A stretch of DNA of 64,000 bases from positions 2,356,001-2,420,000 of the forward strand of contig NZ_CP060402.1 in assembly GCF_015040615.1 (NCBI RefSeq), written 5' to 3'. The stretch comes from Microbacterium sp. YJN-G (GTDB lineage: Bacteria > Actinomycetota > Actinomycetes > Actinomycetales > Microbacteriaceae). The notes below the pieces were generated by a model. That model saw only the letters and a list, made by a program, of their open reading frames with translations. It did not search any database and had not been told where the DNA came from. Within the stretch, counting starts at the first letter, position 1. Every line of letters starts with the position of its first letter. The translations under genes were made by a program, and so were the position numbers. Below are positions 49,041-57,781 of this stretch, piece after piece.

Positions 49041-49448
49041 ATGCTCCAGGGATTCAAGGAATTCATCACCAAGGGCAACGTCATCGACCTGGCCGTCGCG
49101 GTGGTCATCGGCACCGCCTTCACCGCGATCGTCAACGCCGTCGTCTCGGCCATCATCACCCCGCTCGTCTCGCTGTTCTTCGATGCCGACGAGACCGGCA
49201 AGATCGGCATCCAGGTCGAGGGGATCTACGGCCAGACCGTGACATTCCCGATCGGCGAGCTGATCTCGGCGATCATCAGCTTCCTTGCTGTCGCCCTCAT
49301 CGTGTACTTCGTGTTCGTGCTCCCGATGAACACCTGGAAGGAGCGTCAGGCAGCGCGGAACCCCGCCGTCGAGGAGGAGACCCTGCCCAGCGAGCAGGAA
49401 CTGCTCATCGAGATCCGCGACGCGCTGCGCAAGCACGACGCGCCCTGA
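49041..49448 (+). CDS. mscL: Large-conductance mechanosensitive channel
   Basis: The 135-residue protein is the MscL osmotic safety valve. TM1 follows the amphipathic N-terminal helix (GFKEFITKGNVIDLAVAVVI), TM2 is ISFLAVALIVYFVFVLPM, and the C-terminal helix is SEQELLIEIRDALR. Length and layout are normal. AGGGGGATCC precedes ATG 49041. Third gene of the cluster, followed by a terminator. Confidence 0.96.
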   Translation: MLQGFKEFITKGNVIDLAVAVVIGTAFTAIVNAVVSAIITPLVSLFFDADETGKIGIQVEGIYGQTVTFPIGELISAIISFLAVALIVYFVFVLPMNTWKERQAARNPAVEEETLPSEQELLIEIRDALRKHDAP

Positions 49449-49464
49449 TCCGGCCTGCTCTCGG

Positions 49465-49494
49465 AGCGCCCTGTCCCTTCGGGGGCGGGGCGCT
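49465..49494 (+). terminator. Terminator after mscL
   Basis: AGCGCCCTGTCCC at 49465-49477 pairs with GGGGCGGGGCGCT (49482-49494), with G-T wobble pairs and a short loop, followed by TCTG. Confidence 0.75.
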
Positions 49495-49538
49495 TCTGCG
49501 TGAGCGGGGTGTGTTTGGTGCGGGGTGCTGCTGGGGCC

Positions 49539-49590
49539 CTTCGACAGGCTCAGGGATCCAGCGACTCCTGGGTTGCTGAGCCTGTCGAAG
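49539..49590. repeat. REP-like inverted repeat
   Basis: CTTCGACAGGCTCAG (49539-49553) and CTGAGCCTGTCGAAG (49576-49590) are exact inverted copies with a 22-bp loop. The same 15-mer is widespread as an intergenic repeat in many actinobacterial and proteobacterial genomes (from memory). It lies between the convergent mscL and 61-residue genes. Confidence 0.85.
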
Positions 49591-49629
49591 CACCCATTCC
49601 GACAACTTGCGGCTGGGGCGACGCGACGC

Positions 49630-49815
49630 TCAGTAGTGCGGGGGGACGTCGCGCAGCATCCGCTCGTCGTTGGGGCCCTTCTCGTCCGCCGGTGCCGGCG
49701 GGCGCTCCTCACGATCGTGAGGTTCGGAGGTCGTGCCGGGGACGGCAGTCAGGCGGGCGCGGCGCGAACCGGGGACCCGTACGATGCGCTGTCGGTCGTC
49801 GCCCTGCTCAGCCAT
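49630..49815 (-). CDS. Small hypothetical protein coupled to the helicase-like gene
   Basis: A 61-residue hydrophilic protein ending GPNDERMLRDVPPHY. ATG 49815 overlaps the helicase gene's stop in ATGGCTGA (8 bp), so the two are translationally coupled. The first 30 residues are basic (RIVRVPGSRRARLTA), the middle is acidic/Pro-rich. It looks like a genuine small gene conserved in this family (from memory of similar tails); function is unknown, but it is probably made together with the helicase-like protein. Confidence 0.75.
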   Translation of the reverse strand: MAEQGDDRQRIVRVPGSRRARLTAVPGTTSEPHDREERPPAPADEKGPNDERMLRDVPPHY

Positions 49816-52800
49816 CGAGATCGAGCGGCTGGGTGTCGTGGTCGGCGCGGACCGCGCCCTCTTCGATGCCGAGGACGGTGGCGATGCGCCGCGCGACCGT
49901 CGCCGGGTCGCTGTACAGATCGAAGGCGTGCACGCGCACATAGTGCCAGCCGAGCCGGCGCAGCACCTGCGGACGCAGGCGCAGGCTCTCGCGCAGCGAC
50001 TCGTCACGCGACTCGGGGTCGGACTCGATGACGACCGCCCGTCCGCCGTGCTGAGCGACCAGGGGCAGCAGTCCGCGGTAGTCGACGTCGACGGATGCGC
50101 CCAGCCGGCGCAGCTCCTTCGCGAGGGCGAGGGTGAGCGGGTCGGCGAGATCCTCCAGCCGCGCTTCCCGGCCTCGCGCGGCGAGGCCCCCGAGGATCGA
50201 CATCAGCGTCGAGGCGCCGTACTCGAGGCGTCCCTCATCGAAGGCCGAGGGACGGATGCACGACACGATCACCATCGAGCGGCGGGCGCGCGTCATCCCG
50301 ACGGTGAGCAGACGCTCGCCGTCCTCCCGGGAGAGGTCGCCGAAGTCGCTGAGCACCCGGCCGTGCTTGGTCAGGCCGTACCCGAGCGAGAAGATCACGC
50401 GGTCACGGCTCTCGGCGACCGACTCCTCGAGGGTGAGCACCGCGAACGGCTCGGCCGTATCGCGTCCGACGAACTCCGCCACGTCCGAACGACCGGCGAA
50501 GGCGGATGCCACGGCGGCACGAACGCGCTCGGCGTGACGCCGGCTCGCGGTGACGACCATGAGCGACTCGGTCGGCCGGTGGATCGCGTGCTCGACCACG
50601 AGGGTCACGACGCGCGCGACCTCGGCATCCGGACTCTCGACCGCACCGGAATCGGGGTCGGGGGTGCCGACACCGCGCTCGACGTAGTCGACCGTGAGAC
50701 TGCCGCGGCCCAGGTACGAGCCGGCCCAGGGCAGCGAGACGATCTCGCCGCCGTAGAAGGCGTCGTTGATGAGCTCGGCGAGGTCCTCGCCCCCGGCCCG
50801 GTAGCTGCGGGTCAGCGTCATCACCGGCAGCAGCTCGGCGAGACGCTCGAAGGCCGAGACGTCGTCGAACGGCACCTCAGGCTCCCACTCGGGCTCGGGC
50901 ACGGTGGCGACGGCGAAAGGCGTCGGCCGCTGGGTGACCGGGTCGCCGAAGGCCACGATCTGACGGGCACGGCGGATCGCGGGCGCGGCCTCGGTGAGGT
51001 TGACGGCCGCGGCATCCACCAGCAGCACCGCATCGAACTCGACGGAGTCGGGGATGTCGGGCACCTGGTAGGGCGACGCGATCCAGACCGGGGCCAGCAC
51101 GCGCACCAGGTCGGGGGCCGCAGAGACGATCTCGGCGGTCGACGCATCGGTGCTCTTCAGTGCGCGGCGCAGGTTCGAGGCCTGGTCGGGCTCATCGACG
51201 ATCGCGATGCGCCACTGGTTGGCGAGATTCCATGCCAGCAGCGGCCCCGCCATCGCGGTGTGCGCCTCGTCCACGAGGCGGAAGTCCCGCTCCAGCCGGT
51301 CGACGACCGAGGTGTTCGCACCGAGCAGCGAGCGGTCATCCTGCAGTGCGCGCTCGAGCAGCGACTGCCACCACGCGAACTCCAGCTCGTCGGCGACCCG
51401 CTCTTCGGGCACGTGCCGCACGGAGAGGTCGGCGAGCAGGGGACGCAGCCCCAGGCCGGTGAGCGAGTCGCGGATCTCGGTGCGCTCGACGAGGTTGTCG
51501 AAGACGTCCGAGCGGGCGGCGAGCCCCGACAGCGTGCGCACCAGGCGTGCTACGGGCAGGTTCGCCAGCGGCTCCTTGCGGCCGAGCGCGACGTCAAGCT
51601 CGGCGAGCTCGGCCGAGACCCGCTGCCAGGCGACGTGCACGTCGGACAGGCCCAGCGGCACCTGCGGGGCGACGCCGGCGTCGACGTACTGCTGCCACTG
51701 CGCACGCTGCTGCTGGATGCGCAGCAGCGCCTCGTGCATCTCGCCGACCTGCGCGCCGGGGCGCACGTACTCGCGGGCCAGGCGCTTGAGACGACGGCGG
51801 TTCGCGGACGACATACCAGGGGCATCCCGGCGCGAGCCGTGCGCCTGGATCAGCTCGCCGAGCGGCCGCTCGAAGACGGTGGGGCTGAAACGGTCCAGCG
51901 AATCGCGCACCCCCTTGAGCAGCTGCAGGTACTCCCCGAGCTCGGCGATGGTGCCGAAGGGACGCATCCGCGTCTGCGCGATCAGCTCGTAGCCGCGCTC
52001 GAGAAGGGCGGGAACGCTCGTGCCGTGCAGTTCGCCGGCCAGCGCGTGTGCGCGCTGAGCGGCCTCGGTGCTCTCGAAGCTGACGCCGTACCACGGCGAA
52101 TCGTCGGGTCCGAAGCGGAACTCGCCGAGCTTGGCGGCACGGGTCAGGGCCGCGGCGGCCTCGCGGCGGTCGCCGGCGAGGCGCTCGAGCGTCTGCATCG
52201 ACAGTCGCGCCCCGGTCGACGGCGGTACCGGCAGCAGTGCGAGCCGGGTGAGGCGGCGGGTCGCGTCGATGACGGATGCTCCGGTGCGGCCGACCGGCTG
52301 GGTCAGCGCCCGGCGGTAGTCGCGCAGCACCGTGCGCAGTCGCACCAGCGCCTCGTCGACCTCGTTCGCCTTGGGCTGGGTCGCCTTCTCGCTGCGGGTG
52401 ATGGAGCGGATGAGATCGCGGCGCACATCCGCCGGCGAGACGGCCAGTCCGTCCAGGCCGATGCCGGCCAGCCGGTGGCGCACGCCGTCGAGGGTCGAGC
52501 GCCGTGCCGAGACGACCAGCACACGCTTGCCTGCACGCACGAACGCGCCGAGTGCGTTGATCACGGTCTGGGTGCCGCCGGTGCCGGGCAGCGTCGAGAC
52601 GACGAGCGAGTGGCCCGCGGCGATGCGCGCGAGCACGTCCTCCTGCTCGGCATCCGCATCCAGCAGAAGCGCCTCCGAGGCGGGGGCGCGGTCGTCGGGT
52701 CCGGCGATCGCGGGCGTCTCGCGTCGCACGGTGACCTGCTCGCGATCGGCGACGTGGCCGCCGAGGGCGTTGAGCACCGGGTGATCCAGGTCGACCATGT

Positions 52801-53512
52801 CGCGGACCATGGCGCCGGCGACGTCGGCGAAGGTCGAGACCACCAGGCGCGGGTGCACGGCGAAGGTGTCGATGGAGCTCGTGAGCGCACGCAGATGGTC
52901 GATCACGGGCTGCGGCTTGAAGATGCCGCTGTCGTAGGCGAGCGCGGCCAGTCCCGCGCCGTCGAGGGTCAGCCCGAAGTGGTCGCGGGCTGCGCGGATG
53001 AGCTCGGGGTTGACCTCGAAGGCCCCCTGCAGCTTCAGCTCGAAGTCGGCGTGATGGCGGCGGATCGCCAGCGGCCGCAGCAGCACGGGAGCGGAGAAAT
53101 CGGCCCCGCCGACCCGCCAGCGTGCGATGCCGACCGCCAGGCGGACCGCGTCGATGCCGCGCACGGTGCGCAGCTCGGTGTTGCGGGCGGTGATCCGCTC
53201 GGCGGCCATGCGCGCCGTGCGCAGGCCGACCTCGTCGCGGAACAGGTTCGACAGCAGCGTCGATCGGCCGGTGATGAACTGCGGCAGGCTGCCGGGGTGG
53301 GCCTTGGAGATGTCGATCCCGGCCTCGGGGATGTCGGTGAAGGTGAGCAGCGGCGAGGCACCACCGAGATCGGCCGCCTCGGCGCGCAGCACGGTGCGCT
53401 GCGCCTCAGAGGCGTGCGCGATCTCGACGCCGGTCGACGAGTCGCTGAAGTCGCCGAGGCTCACTGCGGCGTCTCCCGCGGCCTCGGCGTCCTTGCTCTC
53501 TCGTCGCCACAC
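49808..53512 (-). CDS. Large SF1 helicase-like protein with degenerate ATPase motifs and a C-terminal nuclease-like domain
   Basis: The 1234-residue protein has an N-terminal DUF4011-type region, a split SF1 helicase core and a C-terminal restriction-endonuclease-like domain of the MTES_1575 type (residues about 1130-1225: VDVDYRGLLPLVAQHGGRAV, then IESDPESRDESLRESLRL and LRRLGWHYVRVHAFDLYSDP). Motif I reads PGTGGTQT (residues 309-316) with Gly313 where the Walker A Lys should be. Motif II reads FDAVLLVDAAAV (about 824-835) in place of a DEA(S) box. Motif III/IV-type blocks TLTRSYRAGGEDL and VGMTRARRSM remain. The ATPase is therefore probably dead while the nuclease acidic residues remain. 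GTG 53512 lies seven nt after TAGGCT. It is coupled to a 61-residue protein. Function is unknown; DNA repair or defence is possible. Confidence 0.85.
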   Translation of the reverse strand: MWRRESKDAEAAGDAAVSLGDFSDSSTGVEIAHASEAQRTVLRAEAADLGGASPLLTFTDIPEAGIDISKAHPGSLPQFITGRSTLLSNLFRDEVGLRTARMAAERITARNTELRTVRGIDAVRLAVGIARWRVGGADFSAPVLLRPLAIRRHHADFELKLQGAFEVNPELIRAARDHFGLTLDGAGLAALAYDSGIFKPQPVIDHLRALTSSIDTFAVHPRLVVSTFADVAGAMVRDMVDLDHPVLNALGGHVADREQVTVRRETPAIAGPDDRAPASEALLLDADAEQEDVLARIAAGHSLVVSTLPGTGGTQTVINALGAFVRAGKRVLVVSARRSTLDGVRHRLAGIGLDGLAVSPADVRRDLIRSITRSEKATQPKANEVDEALVRLRTVLRDYRRALTQPVGRTGASVIDATRRLTRLALLPVPPSTGARLSMQTLERLAGDRREAAAALTRAAKLGEFRFGPDDSPWYGVSFESTEAAQRAHALAGELHGTSVPALLERGYELIAQTRMRPFGTIAELGEYLQLLKGVRDSLDRFSPTVFERPLGELIQAHGSRRDAPGMSSANRRRLKRLAREYVRPGAQVGEMHEALLRIQQQRAQWQQYVDAGVAPQVPLGLSDVHVAWQRVSAELAELDVALGRKEPLANLPVARLVRTLSGLAARSDVFDNLVERTEIRDSLTGLGLRPLLADLSVRHVPEERVADELEFAWWQSLLERALQDDRSLLGANTSVVDRLERDFRLVDEAHTAMAGPLLAWNLANQWRIAIVDEPDQASNLRRALKSTDASTAEIVSAAPDLVRVLAPVWIASPYQVPDIPDSVEFDAVLLVDAAAVNLTEAAPAIRRARQIVAFGDPVTQRPTPFAVATVPEPEWEPEVPFDDVSAFERLAELLPVMTLTRSYRAGGEDLAELINDAFYGGEIVSLPWAGSYLGRGSLTVDYVERGVGTPDPDSGAVESPDAEVARVVTLVVEHAIHRPTESLMVVTASRRHAERVRAAVASAFAGRSDVAEFVGRDTAEPFAVLTLEESVAESRDRVIFSLGYGLTKHGRVLSDFGDLSREDGERLLTVGMTRARRSMVIVSCIRPSAFDEGRLEYGASTLMSILGGLAARGREARLEDLADPLTLALAKELRRLGASVDVDYRGLLPLVAQHGGRAVVIESDPESRDESLRESLRLRPQVLRRLGWHYVRVHAFDLYSDPATVARRIATVLGIEEGAVRADHDTQPLDLDG

Positions 53513-53685
53513 AAGTCAAAGCCTAGGCGCGACATGCGCGGGCGCCGGTATTCCGGGCCGGTGCGCGCCGATTCCCGCGCGTTCGGCGTTCGAATCCTCC
53601 TGCACAGGTGACGGGTCTGGTGCAGTTGTGCACGGATGCCGGGATCAGCGGGCCGGCGATCCCGGCCCGGAAGCATGATGGGAGC

Positions 53686-54213
53686 ATGAGTTTTCGATAC
53701 GACTTCGCCCCGACGCCCTTCGGTGACGCTCTCGCGGTGTACTCGCAGGACGGGATCGTGAGCTTCGATCTCTCCGAGTCCGAGGATCCGGGTGTCCCCT
53801 GGCTGCTGGAAGGGGTGAGCCGGCGGCTCGGGCAGGTGCCCGAGCACTCCCCCGGTGTCGCGGACGAGCTCTCCGCCCTGCTGGCGGCGTACTTCGACGG
53901 CGAGCCGATCCGCTTCGATGAGCGGGTGCCCTTCGACTGGCGAGCGGTCGGGGGGTTCGCGCGGTCCGCCCTGCAGGCGGTGTGCGCCATCCCGTGGGCC
54001 GAGACCATGAGCTACGGCGAGGTGGCGGTGATCGCGGGCAGCCCGGGCGCGGCCCGCGCGGTGGGCACGGCGTGCCGGCTCACGCCGTTCTCGGTGATCG
54101 TCCCCGTGCATCGCGTGATCCGCTCCGATGGGACGCCGGGCCACTACGGCGCGCACCCCGAGCGCAAGCGCTTCCTGCTCGACCTCGAGCGCGAAGCCGC
54201 CTCGGCCTCATGA
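53686..54213 (+). CDS. Alkyltransferase-like (Ogt-related) protein without the reactive cysteine
   Basis: The 175-residue protein is homologous to O6-alkylguanine-DNA alkyltransferases over its whole length. The Tyr of the helix-turn-helix (Y110 in TMSYGEVA), the Arg finger (R124 in GAARAVG) and the C-terminal ERKRFLLDLE are conserved. The active-site motif PCHRV reads PVHRV: V141 (codon GTG) replaces the alkyl-accepting Cys. It cannot be a normal suicide transferase. Alkyltransferase-like proteins lacking this Cys bind O6-alkylguanine and signal to nucleotide excision repair. CATGAT lies six nt before ATG 53686. Confidence 0.85.
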   Translation: MSFRYDFAPTPFGDALAVYSQDGIVSFDLSESEDPGVPWLLEGVSRRLGQVPEHSPGVADELSALLAAYFDGEPIRFDERVPFDWRAVGGFARSALQAVCAIPWAETMSYGEVAVIAGSPGAARAVGTACRLTPFSVIVPVHRVIRSDGTPGHYGAHPERKRFLLDLEREAASAS

Positions 54214-54378
54214 CAGGAGCGGAGCCCGGCGAGTAGGCCGCCGGACTCCGCTCCTCAATATGGGATGCTGCTCAATACCGGCCACTGGTTCTTCTTCTTG
54301 CGGTCCTTCCAGTGGGAGGGGCCCCACGCCCCGGAGGCTCGGCCGGCGCGCAGCGACGGCGCGAGTGGGGCGTGGGGA

Positions 54379-55998
54379 TCAGTGCTCGACGGCCTTCTCG
54401 GCGCCGTAGCCGGTGAGCGAGCGCACCTCCATCTCGGCCGCCAGCGCACGCGACTCCGTCGTCCTGGCCGTGACCGTCCCGATCCACCCGAGCAGGAAGC
54501 CCAGCGGGATCGAGATGATCCCGGGGTTGTTCAGCGGGAAGATCGCGATGTCGAGGCCGGGGATCATCGAGGTCTCGGTGCCGGAGAACACCGGCGAGAT
54601 CACGATCAGCCCGATCGCCGAGATGAGTCCGCCGTACATGCTCCACACCGCCCCGCGGGTGTTGAACCTCTTCCAGAACAGGGAGTACAGGATCGTCGGC
54701 AGGTTGGCGGACGCCGCGATCGCGAACGCCAGTGCCACGAGGAACGCGATGTTCTGCCCCTGAGCGCCGATGCCGCCGATGATCGCCAGGATGCCGATCA
54801 CGATCACCGTGCGACGCGCCACCTTCACCTCGCCGTTGGGATCGCTGACGCCCTTGCCGTCCTTGCCGCGCTTGATCACGTTCGAGTAGATGTCGTGCGC
54901 GAACGAGGCGGCGGCGGTGATGGTCAGCCCTGCCACGACCGCGAGGATCGTCGCGAACGCCACAGCCGAGATGAATCCCATCAGCAGCGGACCACCCAGA
55001 GCCTGTGCCAGCAGCGGCGCGGCGGAGTTGACCCCGCCCGGTGCCGCGGCGATCGCCTCCGGCCCCACCAGAGCACCGGCTCCGTAGCCGAGCACCAGGG
55101 TCAGCAGGTAGAACAGGCCGATCAGCCAGATCGCCCACACCACCGACCGACGGGCCTCCTTGGCGGTCGGCACCGTGTAGAAGCGCATCAGCACGTGCGG
55201 CAGTCCGGCGGTGCCGAGCACGAGCGCCATGCCCAGCGAGAGGAAGTCGAGCGGATTCGCGCCGTACTTCAGCCCGGGGCCGAGGATCTTCTCGCCCTCA
55301 GGCGACATCGCCACCGCACCCTCGAGCAGCCCGTTGAAATCGAACTTGTGCAGCGCCATGACCCACACGGTCATCGCGATCGCACCGAGGATCAGCAGCA
55401 CGGCCTTCACGATCTGCACCCAGGTGGTGCCCTTCATGCCGCCGATGAGCACGTACACGATCATCAGCACGCCCACGACGGCGATCACGATCGACTGGCC
55501 GATCTTGCTGTCGATGCCCAGCAGCAGCGAGACGAGCGCACCGGCCCCCGACATCTGTGCGAGCAGATAGAAGAAGCACACCGCGAGCGTCGTGATGGCG
55601 GCCGCCATCCGCACCGGTCGCTGGGTGAGCCGGAACGCGAGCACGTCGGCCATCGTGAACTTGCCGGTGTTGCGCATGAGCTCGGCGACCAGCAGCAGCG
55701 CGACGAGCCAGGCGACGAGGAATCCGATGGAGTACAGGAATCCGTCGTAGCCGTTGAGCGCGATGGCCCCGCAGATGCCGAGGAAGGACGCCGCGGACAG
55801 ATAGTCCCCGGCGATGGCGAACCCGTTCTGAGTGCCGCTGAACGAGCGTCCCGCTGCGTAGTAGTCCGCGGCGGTGCGGTTGTTGCGACTGGCGCGGATG
55901 ACGATGAAGAGCGTCACCGCGACGAAGGCGCCGAAGATGGCGATGTTGAGGACCGGATCGTTCTGGGCCGCCTCCGCGGCCAACGGTGCCCGATTCAT
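54379..55998 (-). CDS. actP: Cation/acetate symporter (SSS family)
   Basis: The 539-residue protein has about 13 membrane spans and the sodium:solute symporter signature (AADYYAAGRSFSGTQNGFAIAGDYLSAASFLG). It is closest to ActP/MctC carriers of acetate and other short carboxylates. The gene follows a DUF485 gene by an ATGA overlap, the usual yjcH-actP pairing. It is divergent, via DUF485, from a LuxR/RamA-like regulator. It should import acetate, pyruvate or propionate. Confidence 0.92.
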   Translation of the reverse strand: MNRAPLAAEAAQNDPVLNIAIFGAFVAVTLFIVIRASRNNRTAADYYAAGRSFSGTQNGFAIAGDYLSAASFLGICGAIALNGYDGFLYSIGFLVAWLVALLLVAELMRNTGKFTMADVLAFRLTQRPVRMAAAITTLAVCFFYLLAQMSGAGALVSLLLGIDSKIGQSIVIAVVGVLMIVYVLIGGMKGTTWVQIVKAVLLILGAIAMTVWVMALHKFDFNGLLEGAVAMSPEGEKILGPGLKYGANPLDFLSLGMALVLGTAGLPHVLMRFYTVPTAKEARRSVVWAIWLIGLFYLLTLVLGYGAGALVGPEAIAAAPGGVNSAAPLLAQALGGPLLMGFISAVAFATILAVVAGLTITAAASFAHDIYSNVIKRGKDGKGVSDPNGEVKVARRTVIVIGILAIIGGIGAQGQNIAFLVALAFAIAASANLPTILYSLFWKRFNTRGAVWSMYGGLISAIGLIVISPVFSGTETSMIPGLDIAIFPLNNPGIISIPLGFLLGWIGTVTARTTESRALAAEMEVRSLTGYGAEKAVEH

Positions 55999-56342
55999 GC
56001 GCGCACCTCCGCCTTCTCGAGCTCTTCGCGGATCTCGGTCGCGACGGGATCGAGCTTGCGGTTCGCGAAGGAGACGTACGCCATGGTGATGGCGAACGTG
56101 GTCACGAACTGCCCGAGACCGAGCAGCAGGCCGACCGTGATGTCACCCCACACCCTCTGGCTCATGAACTCCGGTGCGAACGCGGCCAGCAGCACGTACG
56201 CGAAATACCAGAGCAGGAAGAAGGCCGCCATCGGGAAGACGAATGACCGCTGCATTCGCCTGAGTCCTCGGAACCTCTCCGATTCCTGCATCGCGATGTA
56301 ATCGACTCCTGTACCGGATTCTTCTTCGATCCGATCTGTCAT
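55995..56342 (-). CDS. DUF485 membrane protein paired with actP
   Basis: The 115-residue protein has two membrane spans (FVFPMAAFFLLWYFAYVLLA and TVGLLLGLGQFVTTFAITMA), a cytosolic N-terminus and a Glu/Lys tail. DUF485/YjcH proteins are nearly always encoded just before ActP. AAGGAGG precedes ATG 56342. The 3' end overlaps actP in ATGA, so the two are translationally coupled and probably assemble in the membrane. Confidence 0.92.
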   Translation of the reverse strand: MTDRIEEESGTGVDYIAMQESERFRGLRRMQRSFVFPMAAFFLLWYFAYVLLAAFAPEFMSQRVWGDITVGLLLGLGQFVTTFAITMAYVSFANRKLDPVATEIREELEKAEVRA

Positions 56343-56455
56343 GAGGCCTCCTTGCCGCATGTCCGCTGCCGCGTGACGGCGCCACGCGAGTGGTATGGTC
56401 GACGCTACGAACGGGCGGACGACGCCGTCACCCCCGAAAGTTGGTATTCGCTGTA

Positions 56456-57301
56456 ATGAGCAGGCACATCGGCTCCGCCGAGCAGCTCGTGGCCGACGGA
56501 GTGCACGAGCTGGCCCGCCGCACCCGGTTCCCGGTCGCCTTCGGCGGTCTCGTGGAGCACGGCGAAGTGTCCGTGACGACGATCTTCGGCAACCGCACGC
56601 ACCACCTCGACGGACTGCAGGTGCGCCCCGAACGCGGGCTCGGCGGCCGCGCGATGATCGAGCTGCGACCGCGGATGACGAACGACTACCGCACGTCTCA
56701 GCAGATCACGCACGACTACGACGTGTACGTGCTCGGCGAGGGCCTGCGCACGCTGCTGGCGCTGCCGATCGTGGTCGATGGCCGCCCGCGCGGTGTGCTG
56801 TACGCCGGCGCATGGGAGGAGTCCCAGGTCGGCGGCGTGACGACGGCTCCGGCGATGAGCGTCGCCCAGCGCGTATCCACCGAGCTGCGGATCCGCGACG
56901 AGGTCGATCGCCGGCTGGGCGAGGCGCCGACGCGGCAGATGCTCGATGCGCCGCGCCAGGAGGAGCTGCGCGAGAGCTTCGCAGAGCTGCGCAGCATCGC
57001 ATCCGACATCGCCGACGGCGACCTCCGCGACCGCATCCTCGCCGTCGAGCGCCGGCTGCTCGGAGTATCCGCCCCTGCGAAGCCGGCCACGGGCGCGGCG
57101 CCGGCCGTCCGGCTCTCGCGGCGTGAGATCGACGTGCTCGCCTGCGCGGCGATGGGTTCGACGAACGCGCAGATCGCCACCCAGCTCGGATTGCGCGAGG
57201 GCACCGTGAAGGCGTATCTGGGAGCGGCGATGTCCAAGCTCGACGCCTCGACGCGTCACGCCGCCGTCGCACGCGCCCGGCGTGCAGGGCTGCTGCCCTG
57301 A
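56456..57301 (+). CDS. GAF-LuxR regulator, RamA-like
   Basis: The 281-residue protein has a GAF-like N-terminal domain (about 1-170, GLRTLLALPIVVDGRPRGVL) and a LuxR HTH at about 217-275 (LSRREIDVLACAAMGSTNAQ, then REGTVKAYLGAAMSKL). Size and layout match RamA, the activator of acetate metabolism in Corynebacterium (282 residues). The adjacent, divergent actP operon supports that role; it is inference from context. ATG 56456 has no clear ribosome-binding site. Confidence 0.85.
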   Translation: MSRHIGSAEQLVADGVHELARRTRFPVAFGGLVEHGEVSVTTIFGNRTHHLDGLQVRPERGLGGRAMIELRPRMTNDYRTSQQITHDYDVYVLGEGLRTLLALPIVVDGRPRGVLYAGAWEESQVGGVTTAPAMSVAQRVSTELRIRDEVDRRLGEAPTRQMLDAPRQEELRESFAELRSIASDIADGDLRDRILAVERRLLGVSAPAKPATGAAPAVRLSRREIDVLACAAMGSTNAQIATQLGLREGTVKAYLGAAMSKLDASTRHAAVARARRAGLLP

Positions 57302-57389
57302 AACACCCCGGACCGTCCATTTCTGCGAATTGTCCTTCGCGGGCGGATATTTCTTGCTCTGCGCTAATTCTGCACATACGATCATCTGC

Positions 57390-57731
57390 ATGGCTCGACG
57401 AATTGTGCATCAGCTTGTTGATGATATCGATGGCACCCTGCTGGAGGTCGGTGAGGGCGAGACGGTTCGTTTCTCTCTCAACGGCACCGCATACGAGATC
57501 GATCTGACGAATTCCCATGCGGACGAGCTGCGCGCAGCTCTCGATCCGTACATCAAGGCCGGTCGTCGCGCCTCTGCCGGTGGCGTGCGCGCCTCCGCTC
57601 CCCGTCGTCGCGCTTCGCGCGATTCCGAGGTCGGCGAGATCCGCGAATGGGCGAAGAAGAACGGCTTCAAGGTCTCGGAGCGGGGACGGATCTCCGCCGA
57701 GGTCATGGAGGCTTACCACGCGGCGAATTGA
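57390..57731 (+). CDS. lsr2: Lsr2 nucleoid-associated protein
   Basis: The 113-residue protein has an N-terminal dimerisation domain (VHQLVDDIDGTLLEVGEGET, then YEIDLTNSHADELRAALDPYI), a basic Ser/Ala/Arg linker, and a C-terminal DNA-binding helix pair (REWAKKNGFKVSERGRISAE) with the RGR minor-groove hook. Lsr2 silences AT-rich foreign DNA, functionally like H-NS. The start lies seven nt after TACGAT in AT-richer DNA, fitting a leaderless start. Terminator hairpin downstream. Confidence 0.97.
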   Translation: MARRIVHQLVDDIDGTLLEVGEGETVRFSLNGTAYEIDLTNSHADELRAALDPYIKAGRRASAGGVRASAPRRRASRDSEVGEIREWAKKNGFKVSERGRISAEVMEAYHAAN

Positions 57732-57743
57732 TTCCGCGTATTA

Positions 57744-57781
57744 ATGATGGCCGGTATCCTATTCGGGATGCCGGCCATCAT
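57744..57781 (+). terminator. Terminator of lsr2
   Basis: ATGATGGCCGGTATCC (57744-57759) pairs with GGGATGCCGGCCATCAT (57765-57781) with one T-G pair; short loop TATTC. No long T-tract follows, common for high-GC actinobacteria. Confidence 0.75.

Noticed and set aside
49733..53611. A 1292-codon open frame on the plus strand
   Set aside because: It is the antisense of the helicase-like gene. Its translation is Arg/Gly/Asp/His-rich with no domain, while the minus-strand protein has clear helicase and nuclease blocks.
54255..54449. Small minus-strand frame downstream of actP ending HWKDRKKKNQWPVLSSIPY
   Set aside because: It overlaps the actP coding end in another frame, has no ribosome-binding site, and the conserved look is confined to a few Lys-rich residues.
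54265..56301. A 678-codon plus-strand frame opposite actP
   Set aside because: Shadow frame rich in His/Asp/Arg; actP on the minus strand has the membrane spans and family motif.
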